64,000 nucleotides of DNA from Ktedonobacter sp. SOSP1-85 (GTDB taxonomy: Bacteria > Chloroflexota > Ktedonobacteria > Ktedonobacterales > Ktedonobacteraceae): contig NZ_BNJI01000001.1 of assembly GCF_016587415.1 (NCBI RefSeq), positions 3,325,501 to 3,389,500 on the forward strand. The letters are read 5' to 3'. Under the pieces are notes generated by a model. The model ran no database searches, was not told the DNA's origin, and saw only the letters and a list, made by a program, of their open reading frames with translations. Shown here one piece after another: positions 55,451-63,211 of this stretch; within the stretch, counting starts at the first letter, position 1; every line of letters begins with the position of its first letter. The translations under genes were made by a program, and so were the position numbers.

Positions 55451-55573
55451 AAAAAAAGCGAAACACCAAACTTGCGTTTGTGCGTTTCGCTAGCGGGTAG
55501 CTGCTACTTCCTCATTCCACGAAACGCAATGTTCTTACTACAAACCCTGTAAGCTCCAGCCAATGCTGGAGCT
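55451..55573 (-). terminator. Hairpins downstream of the FtsB-like gene
   Basis: On the minus strand AGCGAAAC/GTTTCGCT with an inner CAAAC/GTTTG stem (55457-55491) runs into a seven-U tract (55451-55457). Another stem, AGCTCCAGC/GCTGGAGCT, is at 55552-55573. They lie about 170-290 bp beyond the gene's stop. The remainder of 55306-55742 holds a branched-repeat copy and A/T-rich DNA. Confidence 0.65.
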
Positions 55574-55742
55574 GAATAATCATAAGGGTAATTTTTGTCG
55601 CAAGAACACGCTGCTGCTTCATCTGTTGTTACCTGACGTTTAAGCTTGTTATGACATTTCTATACAGATGTTATACATTTATCATACAAGTAATGTCAAG
55701 AATTGGACGCTTACAAGAGGACCTTTGGCTTATCGAGATGGC

Positions 55743-56225
55743 TTAGCCATTGCCAAAGAGGGCCTGCAACCACTCCAGCCAGTAGCCTGAGTCACTCTTC
55801 GTGGTCCTGGTGGATGCTGTCCTGGTTGTGGTTGTCGTATCAGCTTGTACGACTACAACAGGCTTCTCGCCTGGACGTACATAGCCTAACTGCTGCCTGG
55901 CTTCGCTTTCGATTACGGCTGGATCTTTATACTTGTTTACGTCTTTTTTGAGCTGGTCATTGCGCTGTTGCAGGGACTGCAAGCGCAGTTGCTCGCTCTG
56001 TACCGTCTGCGTCAACTGGCTATTGGACCAGGCCTGAGCCAGGGTTCCTAGCAGGAGCACCGCGCAGATTAGCCCCGTAATCCACATCAGCGTTTGCTTG
56101 AAGAGAGACTGCCTCCTGGCCCGCTGGTGACCGAAGGTCTCCTCCAGACCTATGGCGGAGGTCACATGACCGTAACTCTCCTCGGGGCGTGCAGGAAATT
56201 GTGGCTTCCTTGATCGTCGCTGCAC
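55743..56225 (-). CDS. FtsB/DivIC-like septum formation protein
   Basis: About 160 residues; the start is taken as GTG 56225, 5 nt after GAGGAG, although TTG 56240 is in frame. Cytosolic tail of about 45 residues, one membrane segment (MWITGLICAVLLLGTLAQAW), then a coiled coil (QTVQSEQLRLQSLQQRNDQL) and the family motif DPAVIESEARQQLGYVRPGE. Such proteins link the early and late divisome. A Thr/Arg-rich spacer and a short WLEWLQALFG tail end the protein. Confidence 0.87.
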   Translation of the reverse strand: MQRRSRKPQFPARPEESYGHVTSAIGLEETFGHQRARRQSLFKQTLMWITGLICAVLLLGTLAQAWSNSQLTQTVQSEQLRLQSLQQRNDQLKKDVNKYKDPAVIESEARQQLGYVRPGEKPVVVVQADTTTTTRTASTRTTKSDSGYWLEWLQALFGNG

Positions 56226-56454
56226 AATCGCTCCTCTCAATCGGCGAGACGCCGCGTAACTACCTGCGCCCTTGCCTTTAGTACTTAATACGAAATAAAC
56301 GCGCTAGAAGTAGCATTTTGTCGGTCCCATGATATGAAGGCTATGTTTGAGCCTCTATGCGCCTGGGAAATGACTTGCTTGCAGGTAAGCTCTGTATCGA
56401 ATGGTTATTAGAATTTGCTGAATTTGCTGAAATTTAGTGGTGCAAGTTTTAGCT

Positions 56455-56530
56455 TGATTTCTCGCATCTGCGATGCTTGCCTGGGTAGGCGATGTGTGGT
56501 GGACCCTGTCAGTCACAGCACCTGCCCAGG
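56455..56530. repeat. Degenerate flanked palindrome
   Basis: TTTCTCGCATCTGCGATGCTTG carries the small hairpin GCATC-TGC-GATGC. It is followed by an imperfect inverted repeat (CCTGGGTAGG at about 56480-56489, CCTGCCCAGG at 56521-56530). The flank matches those at 37361 and 57405. Confidence 0.6.
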
Positions 56531-56661
56531 AAAATAACACTACTATATATACTACAACGTCTCGCGGACCGAAAGTATTTCCAGAAACGAGAGAAGGAGG
56601 AGGGAAAATGCGCTATCCCCATTCTATGGCAGGAGGGCAGCTTTCCCCTGCACACCGGCGA

Positions 56662-57114
56662 CTAGCGTGTCGTGAGGAGGAGGAGACCCAGGAGATCGAA
56701 GCCAAGCAGCACACACAGGAGTCCGAAGCTGATGAGCAAGGCATAGCTCTTCGCGCTTAGTGTTCCCAGGGTGGAGAGTAACTTCTGCAACTCGGATGGC
56801 ACTATCTGTTTCGGTGCCAGTGGCCCGGTGTGGGGCAATGGGCGAGAAGAAGGCAGCTCCTCAAGCAAGGCGCTGATGCGGCGCATTTCTCCAGAGTTGA
56901 TGCGCTCTTCCAGCGCTTCCTCAAATGAGCTGTGAAGCTCTTCTTCACTCAATTTGTCGGTTGTAGGGGAAACCCTGGTGGCAGGTACTGGCGCGATCGC
57001 AACCATAGGCGCGGTCTCATATCTCTTGTATGCTGCCTCTGATGTGGCCGGAATTTCTTGAGACCACAGGGGCATTTCAATGGCTTCGATTGTGCTGCTC
57101 AATGTACAGGTCAT
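56662..57114 (-). CDS. Small tail-anchored membrane protein of unknown function
   Basis: 150 residues from ATG 57114 with a strong AAGGAGGAGACACA site. No family recognised. The first 110 residues are polar with an acidic helical stretch (KLSEEELHSSFEEALEERIN), and a single hydrophobic segment (SYALLISFGLLCVLLGFDLL, about 125-146) ends the protein, suggesting a tail-anchored protein facing the cytosol. It lies upstream of the FtsB-like gene on the same strand, 430 bp away. Confidence 0.6.
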   Translation of the reverse strand: MTCTLSSTIEAIEMPLWSQEIPATSEAAYKRYETAPMVAIAPVPATRVSPTTDKLSEEELHSSFEEALEERINSGEMRRISALLEELPSSRPLPHTGPLAPKQIVPSELQKLLSTLGTLSAKSYALLISFGLLCVLLGFDLLGLLLLTTR

Positions 57115-57404
57115 TGTGTCTCCTCCTTATTCCTACTACACATCTATTCTCTATACGAGTAGAAGTATCGGAAATATGACGAAAAACTTGCCAATATTGG
57201 CCAGATTTGGCGCACTTTTTGCAGCTTTAAGTGGAATCTAATTTTCTACAATCTGCCTTTAAGCTTTTGACCCAAGGATTTTTAGGGTGAAGACCACGCC
57301 CTTTTCTCTGGCTGTCCTTACTCTCCCCTTGCCCATCCGCACACTTCGAAAGTCCCCTACTTTCCCTTAAGACTAAAGTCATGCTGAGCTCTTGTTAGAC
57401 GTGG

Positions 57405-57532
57405 TACTCTCAGCGTCTGCGACGCTTCGCAGGGGTATAGGATATGCGGTGGAGGTGGGTCGGCTTCGCCGACCCACCTCCACCGCATATCCTATACCCC
57501 TGCGAGCCACGTAGTGGCGAGAAGTCCTGATA
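57405..57532. repeat. 38-bp perfect palindrome with hairpin flanks, in a divergent intergenic region
   Basis: Arms 57427-57464 and 57468-57505 are exact complements around TTC. The left flank has GCGTC-TGC-GACGC (57412-57424 region), the right flank GCCAC-GTA-GTGGC (57505-57517 region). It lies between two divergently oriented genes, so it is not a normal terminator. The rest of 57115-57635 holds no further gene. Confidence 0.8.
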
Positions 57533-57582
57533 GTGTTACCTCTTACAGATATAAAAACTTATGTTCACGATTAGAGCAGTGC

Positions 57583-57591
57583 TGCTATACT
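57583..57591 (+). promoter_or_regulatory. Extended -10 promoter
   Basis: TGCTATACT about 45 bp before ATG 57636, with only a weak -35-like GTTCACG. Confidence 0.5.
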
Positions 57592-57635
57592 AGTCTTAAA
57601 GTACCTATTGTGTTACCATCCTAAGGAGTCCATAA

Positions 57636-58160
57636 ATGCTCTTAATGACCGCAGAATCTCCTGCCATAAATTCTATAAATGATGCAAGTGTGTTTTCTCC
57701 TGAGCGGGATATAAATGTGTATCTTGAGCACATCTGGAAGAGTTATTTTGCTGATATTCAACCTGTCAACGAGGTCTGTATTGCCTACTGCTATCCCTGG
57801 AAGACGCGCCTGGGAGTGATTCGCATGACGTTAGATGAGAACACATCCTTCATTGGCATTAACTCTTTGCTCCAGGTTGCGCAAGTGCCAGAATGTGTGC
57901 TAATCACGACAATTGCGCATGAACTGGTGCACTATGTGCACGGCTTCGGCTCTCCACGTCCGCGCCTATATCAGCATCCTCACGCTAATAGCGTTGTTGA
58001 TAAAGAGCTAGAGCAGCGCTCGCTGGGTGAACAGCTATACCTTTGTAATGAGTGGATTGACAAAGAGTGGTATCCCTTTTATGATAAGCAACAGAAAGCT
58101 GGCTGGGTGAGCTGGCTGAGTGCGCGCTATTCTGCGCGTCGTGGTCGTAGGTCGCGCTAG
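57636..58160 (+). CDS. HExxH-motif (SprT-like) zinc-binding protein
   Basis: 174 residues from ATG 57636 behind AAGGAG. The motif TIAHELVHYVHGFGS (about 91-105) has the HExxH zinc site. The preceding RMTLDENTSFIGINSLL and following basic tail (RYSARRGRRSR) are compatible with small SprT-like metalloproteins, but a third ligand and zinc ribbon are not clear. Protease activity is therefore possible, not certain. Confidence 0.7.
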   Translation: MLLMTAESPAINSINDASVFSPERDINVYLEHIWKSYFADIQPVNEVCIAYCYPWKTRLGVIRMTLDENTSFIGINSLLQVAQVPECVLITTIAHELVHYVHGFGSPRPRLYQHPHANSVVDKELEQRSLGEQLYLCNEWIDKEWYPFYDKQQKAGWVSWLSARYSARRGRRSR

Positions 58161-58282
58161 TCCTCTGTGAGTGTAGCTGTTGTTGATATCCTTTCTCCCT
58201 TCTCTCTTCTACACTCCTGATCCTGGCAATCAACCTTAATCACTGCTCCAGTGGATGTGAAGGTAGATATGTACTCCAGCTC

Positions 58283-58312
58283 TTGACATCTCTTTATACC
58301 ATATGATATATT
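58283..58312 (+). promoter_or_regulatory. Promoter of rho
   Basis: TTGACA (58283-58288), 18-nt spacer, TATATT (58307-58312). The leader to the rho start codon would be about 360 nt. Confidence 0.7.
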
Positions 58313-58318
58313 CATGCT

Positions 58319-58682
58319 AGCTCCAAAGATGTGTGCCACGCCACCATTGGTGAACAACCAGGTCCAAGCAAATTCCAGGCACACAAATACAAATTCCAAG
58401 TGCAAATTCCAAAATTTTACACGCCAACGATGGCTATGTGTTGAGAAGTCGTACATGCTCTTTGGACCATTAGCTGGCACCTCTTACTTCATCAAAGCTA
58501 CCCGATGCCACAACCACGCTTTACAGGGGAGGTCTGCTCTTCCCGCATGATTGTACTTTCATTAAAAGCTTTGTTTCCAGTCAAAGCTTTGTTTCTTTCC
58601 CACCAATTTCATCTAGGTTCAACCCAGAAAGGAGAAGGGGCGCTTTCCTCAAGCAATTGAATGCTTCGCCGCCCTACATACC
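58319..58682 (+). promoter_or_regulatory. Long rho leader with direct repeats
   Basis: Three copies of CAAATTCCA (58369, 58390, 58403) and two of AAAGCTTTGTTTC (58565, 58583) lie in a G-poor, C/A-rich leader, the composition favoured by Rho. Autoregulation by premature termination is inferred. No gene is seen in this stretch. Confidence 0.5.
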
Positions 58683-59951
58683 GTGAACATTGCAGAGTTA
58701 GAAGTTAAAACGCTGCCGGAGTTACGTGATATCGCTCGCGACCTCGAACTCTCCGGCTACAGCACCCTCAAGAAACAAGACCTCGTTTTCCGACTCCTCC
58801 AGGCCAACACTGAACAGCAAGGCAACATCTTTAGCGCAGGGGTATTGGAGATCGTTGAAGATGGCTTTGGCTTCCTCCGTCAAGAGCGCTTCTTGCCCGG
58901 AAATATGGATGTCTATGTCTCGCAATCGCAGATTCGCCGCTTTGGCCTGCGTACCGGTGACATGGTGTCAGGCCAGGTTCGCCCACCCAAGGATAACGAG
59001 AAATACTATGGCCTGTTGCGCGTCGAGGCGATCAACGGTGTCGATCCGGAAGTCGCTAAACGGCGACCCCATTTCGAGGTTCTGACGCCGATCTCCCCAC
59101 GAGAGATGTTCAACCTTGAGACGGGTGCCTCCAACATCTCCGGACGCATCATTAACCTTGTCTCCCCCATCGGTCGTGGACAGCGCGGCCTGATCGTCTC
59201 CCCTCCTAAAGCCGGTAAAACCATGCTCCTCAAGTCCATCGCCAATTCCATCACCGCGAACTATGACGATGTGCATTTGATGATCGCCCTGATTGGTGAG
59301 CGCCCTGAGGAAGTCACGGATATGAAGCGTTCCGTGAAGGCCGAGGTCATTAGCTCAACTTTCGACGAGCCAACAGAGGCGCATACACGCGTGGCTGAGA
59401 TGGTGCTCGAACGGGCCAAGCGCCTGGTGGAAGGTGGACGCGATGTCGTCGTTCTGCTCGATAGTATCACGCGTCTGAGTCGCGCCTATAACCTGGCTGT
59501 GCAGCCAAGTGGGCGTACCCTCTCAGGTGGTCTCGATCCCAGCGCGCTCTTCCCCCCCAAGCGCTTCTTCGGTGCCGCCCGTAAGATTGAAGAGGGTGGT
59601 AGCCTGACCATTATCGGTACCTGCCTGGTTGATACAGGCAGCCGTATGGACGATGTGATCTACGAAGAGTTCAAAGGTACCGGCAATATGGAGCTCGTCC
59701 TGAATCGTAAACTTGCCGAACGCCGCATCTTCCCCGCCATCGACATCTCCCTCTCCAGCACTCGCCGCGAAGAACTCCTGCTCGACGAGAAGACACTACG
59801 CGCCGTTGTGGTCATGCGCCGCATGTTCGCGACCCTGTCCGATCAGCAAGGCCGCACGGGTCTGGAGGCCATGGAGGCTCTCTTGCAGCATATGTCGAAG
59901 ACAGGCAACAACATGGAGTTCCTGGCGACCCTCAAAGGGAGCATCTCGTAA
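58683..59951 (+). CDS. rho: Transcription termination factor Rho
   Basis: 422 residues from GTG 58683; the ribosome site is weak. N-terminal helix bundle ([20 protein letters not shown]), cold-shock-like RNA-binding domain (DGFGFLRQ), then the hexameric ATPase: Walker [10 protein letters not shown] (about 178-186), [12 protein letters not shown], Walker [17 protein letters not shown] and the [22 protein letters not shown]-loop region. Length is normal and there is no inserted domain. Rho unwinds RNA to end transcription in the cytosol. Confidence 0.96.
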   Translation: MNIAELEVKTLPELRDIARDLELSGYSTLKKQDLVFRLLQANTEQQGNIFSAGVLEIVEDGFGFLRQERFLPGNMDVYVSQSQIRRFGLRTGDMVSGQVRPPKDNEKYYGLLRVEAINGVDPEVAKRRPHFEVLTPISPREMFNLETGASNISGRIINLVSPIGRGQRGLIVSPPKAGKTMLLKSIANSITANYDDVHLMIALIGERPEEVTDMKRSVKAEVISSTFDEPTEAHTRVAEMVLERAKRLVEGGRDVVVLLDSITRLSRAYNLAVQPSGRTLSGGLDPSALFPPKRFFGAARKIEEGGSLTIIGTCLVDTGSRMDDVIYEEFKGTGNMELVLNRKLAERRIFPAIDISLSSTRREELLLDEKTLRAVVVMRRMFATLSDQQGRTGLEAMEALLQHMSKTGNNMEFLATLKGSIS

Positions 59952-60162
59952 CAGTCGTTTGACTGCTTCACAATCGCATATTCCCTGATATATACAGCGC
60001 TTCACCTCGCTCTTGCGCCTGACTGGTGGTTTGGCATAGCATACTAAATGCTAGTAGAACCACAACGAGCAGGATACCAGCTAGCAGAACTGGCCTTCTC
60101 TCGTCTCATCGCTTGAGCGGTCCAGATGGTGGAGCGCTGTATTTTTTGTCAGGAGGTATTGC

Positions 60163-61653
60163 ATGACGACTACTGTGCAGACATTTCAAAACTTCATTGG
60201 TGGCAAGTGGCAGGCCGCGCGTGAGGGAAGAACCTTTGCCAACTATAATCCCGCCACAGGCGAAACCCTGGGCCATTTCCCGCTCTCGTCCACGGCCGAC
60301 GTAGATGCGGCTGTCGCCTCGGCCCGCCAGGCCTTTGAGGGCTGGCGTCTCGTTCCCGCGCCCAAGCGCGGCCAGATTCTCTTTCGTGTTGGCGAGCTGC
60401 TTTCGCGCCACAAAGAGGAATTGGCGCGTATCATGACGCGCGAGATGGGGAAGGTACTCAAAGAGACACGCGGCGATGTGCAAGAAGGCATCGACATGGC
60501 CTACTATATGGCTGGTGAGGGCCGCCGCCTCTTTGGCTATACCGTGCCCGTGGAGCTACCCAATAAGAGTGGTATGGCTCTGCGCGATCCCGTGGGGGTT
60601 GTGGCCTGCATCACGCCCTGGAACTTTCCCATTGCCATCCCGACCTGGAAGATGTTTCCGGCGCTGGTTGCCGGCAATACCATTGTCCTTAAACCCGCCT
60701 CGGATACACCACAGAGTGCCTTGCGCCTGGTCGAGATCCTTCAGGAAGCTGGTCTGCCTGAGGGCGTAGTCAATCTCGTGTGCGGCTCTGGTCAGGAGGT
60801 AGGCGAGGCCCTGATTCACCATCCCGACGTGGCGGTCATTTCCTTTACCGGTTCGACTGAATCGGGACGTCATGTAGCGGTCGAGGCGGCACAATCGCTG
60901 AAACGCGTCTCGCTGGAGATGGGTGGCAAAAACGCCGTTATTGTTCTCGATGATGCCGACCTGGAACTGGCGGTGGAGGGCATTCTCTGGAGTGCCTATG
61001 GTACCACGGGCCAGCGCTGTACCGCCTGTAGCCGCCTGATCGTACAGCGTGGCGTGCATGATCACTTGCTAGAGAAGTTGCTGCCGCGTATTGAGCAACT
61101 GCGCCTGGGTGATGGTTTGGATGAGCAGGTAGATGTCGGGCCGGTGATCAATGCCAGCCAGCTTGAGAAGATTCATGCCTATGTCGAGATTGGCCAGGGC
61201 GAGGGAGCGACCCTGGTAACAGGTGGAGCGTGTGCTGAAGGCGAAGGGCTGACTTCCGGGAATTTCTATCGCCCGACGCTCTTTAAAGATGTGCGCCCGG
61301 AGATGCGCATCGCCCAGGAGGAGATCTTTGGCCCGGTGCTCTCCGTGATCGCGGTTGATACCTTTGACGAGGCCATCAAGGTCAACAACCAGACGCCCTT
61401 TGGTCTCTCCAGCGCGATCTATACCCAGAACATCAACAACGCCCAGCGAGCCATGCGCGACCTGACCACGGGTATCCTCTATATCAATTCCGGCACAACG
61501 GGAGCCGAGATCCAACTTCCCTTCGGCGGCACGCGCGGCACCGGCAACGGTCACCGCGAGGCGGGCATCGCCGGACTGGATGTCTTCACCGAATGGAAGG
61601 TGGTCTACACCGACTACAGCGGCAAACTCCAGAAAGCCCAGATTGATAGTTAA
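60163..61653 (+). CDS. NAD(P)-dependent aldehyde dehydrogenase
   Basis: 496 residues from ATG 60163 behind AGGAGG. Signatures: PWNFPIAIPTWKMFPALVAG, FTGSTESGRHVA, the Glu region SLEMGGKNAVIVLDDADLEL (about 262) and the catalytic Cys in GQRCTACSRLIV (about 286). The C-terminus with INSGTTGAEIQLPFGGTRGT and HREAG ... FTEWKVVYTDYSG matches the ALDH group that includes alpha-aminoadipic and related semialdehyde dehydrogenases. The true substrate is unknown. About 210 bp upstream (59952-60162) shows nothing notable. Confidence 0.9.
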   Translation: MTTTVQTFQNFIGGKWQAAREGRTFANYNPATGETLGHFPLSSTADVDAAVASARQAFEGWRLVPAPKRGQILFRVGELLSRHKEELARIMTREMGKVLKETRGDVQEGIDMAYYMAGEGRRLFGYTVPVELPNKSGMALRDPVGVVACITPWNFPIAIPTWKMFPALVAGNTIVLKPASDTPQSALRLVEILQEAGLPEGVVNLVCGSGQEVGEALIHHPDVAVISFTGSTESGRHVAVEAAQSLKRVSLEMGGKNAVIVLDDADLELAVEGILWSAYGTTGQRCTACSRLIVQRGVHDHLLEKLLPRIEQLRLGDGLDEQVDVGPVINASQLEKIHAYVEIGQGEGATLVTGGACAEGEGLTSGNFYRPTLFKDVRPEMRIAQEEIFGPVLSVIAVDTFDEAIKVNNQTPFGLSSAIYTQNINNAQRAMRDLTTGILYINSGTTGAEIQLPFGGTRGTGNGHREAGIAGLDVFTEWKVVYTDYSGKLQKAQIDS

Positions 61654-61717
61654 AGTCTATACACGAAAGCGAGGGACCTGCCCGCGGGCAGGTCCCTCGC
61701 TTTCGTGTATAGACTTT
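61652..61717. terminator. 66-bp perfect palindrome without spacer, between convergent genes
   Basis: Arms 61652-61684 and 61685-61717 are exact complements with no loop. It begins inside the aldehyde dehydrogenase stop codon and ends with AAAGT/ACTTT arms, so it could act as a two-way terminator. Confidence 0.85.
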
Positions 61718-61731
61718 GAGTGTATGATCTG

Positions 61732-62193
61732 CTAGCGCTCGGCGCGGCCTTCAACCTTGCCGCCGGTGCCCTCGACGAGATTCTTGAGGGATTGCAGGGC
61801 GTGATCCAGGCTTTCGTTGATGGTTTGTTCCTGCGAGCCGGTGCCCTCGTGCAGTTCGCGGCTGATCTTGGGCGAAGGCTCGAAAGATAGATGAACAGTG
61901 ACCTCGGTCGGGCCTTTGTTTTCATCACCTTTGGCCGCGAGCCAGCCGCGATAGCGCTCTTCGCCTTCCGCGCCCCATTCCATACGGTTCTTGCTCTTGT
62001 CAACGCGGAAGAAGCCCTCCGAGTCGTAGTGGTGCCCATGAGCCTCGCCCTCGACGTGTACACGCTCGCCCTGCTGTGGCTCCGCGCGCTTGGTTGTCGG
62101 CAGGTACTTGGGCAGATTGCTCACATCCGACATGAAGTCTTCTACCTGGCGCCTGGGTGCCTGGATCTTAATAGAGCGCTCATATTCTCCCAT
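61732..62193 (-). CDS. SRPBCC (START-like) family protein
   Basis: 153 residues from ATG 62193, with GGAAGG upstream. The polyketide-cyclase/dehydrase-like fold begins EYERSIKIQAPRRQVEDFMS and DVSNLPKYLP, the usual helix-grip opening, with NRMEWGAEGEERYRGWL and TEVTVHLSFEPSP as later strands. A 30-residue helical tail follows. Such proteins bind hydrophobic ligands; no ligand can be named. The 170 bp upstream (62194-62365) shows no gene. Confidence 0.8.
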   Translation of the reverse strand: MGEYERSIKIQAPRRQVEDFMSDVSNLPKYLPTTKRAEPQQGERVHVEGEAHGHHYDSEGFFRVDKSKNRMEWGAEGEERYRGWLAAKGDENKGPTEVTVHLSFEPSPKISRELHEGTGSQEQTINESLDHALQSLKNLVEGTGGKVEGRAER

Positions 62194-62365
62194 GGTGAAA
62201 ATCTTCCCTTCCTGGTGGAGGGCTGATGGACAGCCCCGGTTCTGCTTAATGTGTTATCTCTTCCTGGTGATGCCTGTGCACAGGCTGTGCTGCTCGCCTG
62301 TCACTGCTACTATCAACATACACAGCGCACCAAGTGAACCGGGTCTACCTATATGCTCCCCCCTT

Positions 62366-63196
62366 TTATACGCGCCTGATGCGTAGTGCCAGCAGTAGGC
62401 CAAAGGAGACGGCGAGCAGCACTACGGCCAGGGCGATAGCTTTATCCAGGTCGTCCTGCGAGGCGAGATAGATGGCGGTGGGCATCGTCTGGGTGATGCC
62501 GGGAAAATTGCCCGCGAAGGTAATCGTCGCGCCAAATTCACCCAGGGCGCGCGCCCAGCTCAGGCCAACTCCCGCCAGGAGCGCGGGACGAATCAGCGGG
62601 AGGGTCACGCGCCCGAAGGTATACCAGGCGGAGGCCCGCAGTGTATAGGCCGCCTGCTCGTAGCGCCGATCCATCTGCTCTAGCCCGGCCTTGGCGCTAT
62701 TGATAAAGAAAGGGGCGGCGATAAAGGTCTGGGCCATAATGACGGCGACGGTGGTAAAGGGGATGCTGATGCCAAAAGTACGAAGATAGCTCCCAAGCAG
62801 TCCCATGCGTCCAAAGGTCAATAGCAGGGCCACGCCCGCGACCACTGGTGGAAGAACGGTTGGCATGGTTACTAAGGTTTCCAGAAAGCCGCGCCCACGA
62901 AATTTACCACGCGCCAGGAGATAGGCCACGGGCAGGCCAAAGATAACGGCCAGGAGGGTACTCACCGTGGTTGTGAACAGGCTGATTTGTAGGGCCTGGA
63001 GGATATCTGGCTGTTGCAACTCGCTCCAGACGACAGCAGGGGCCTCGTGAAAGAGCAGCGCGACCAGGGGAATACCCAGAAAAAGGAGAAAAAGCGCGCT
63101 CAACAGTCCGATGCCCAGGCGAAAGAGGAGGTTTCCCCCGCGCCCTCGCCACTGCCCTGTCCGGTACATGAGATGTTGCTTGCTTGACTGCTCCAT
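62366..63196 (-). CDS. modB: Molybdate ABC transporter permease
   Basis: 276 residues from ATG 63196. About six membrane segments; the permease signature is LSWARALGEFGATITFAG (about 216-233), the form with FGAT typical of ModB. VTMPTVLPPVVAGVALLL is another recognisable segment. The gene starts 15 nt after the modA stop codon on the same strand, so they form an operon. No modC follows within the window in this direction. Confidence 0.93.
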   Translation of the reverse strand: MEQSSKQHLMYRTGQWRGRGGNLLFRLGIGLLSALFLLFLGIPLVALLFHEAPAVVWSELQQPDILQALQISLFTTTVSTLLAVIFGLPVAYLLARGKFRGRGFLETLVTMPTVLPPVVAGVALLLTFGRMGLLGSYLRTFGISIPFTTVAVIMAQTFIAAPFFINSAKAGLEQMDRRYEQAAYTLRASAWYTFGRVTLPLIRPALLAGVGLSWARALGEFGATITFAGNFPGITQTMPTAIYLASQDDLDKAIALAVVLLAVSFGLLLALRIRRV

Positions 63197-63211
63197 ATGC
63201 CCTCTCCTTTA

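Noticed and set aside
58369..58411. CAAATTCCA repeats as a CRISPR-like array
   Set aside because: Only three 9-base repeats with short uneven spacing; no CRISPR features and no cas genes in the window.
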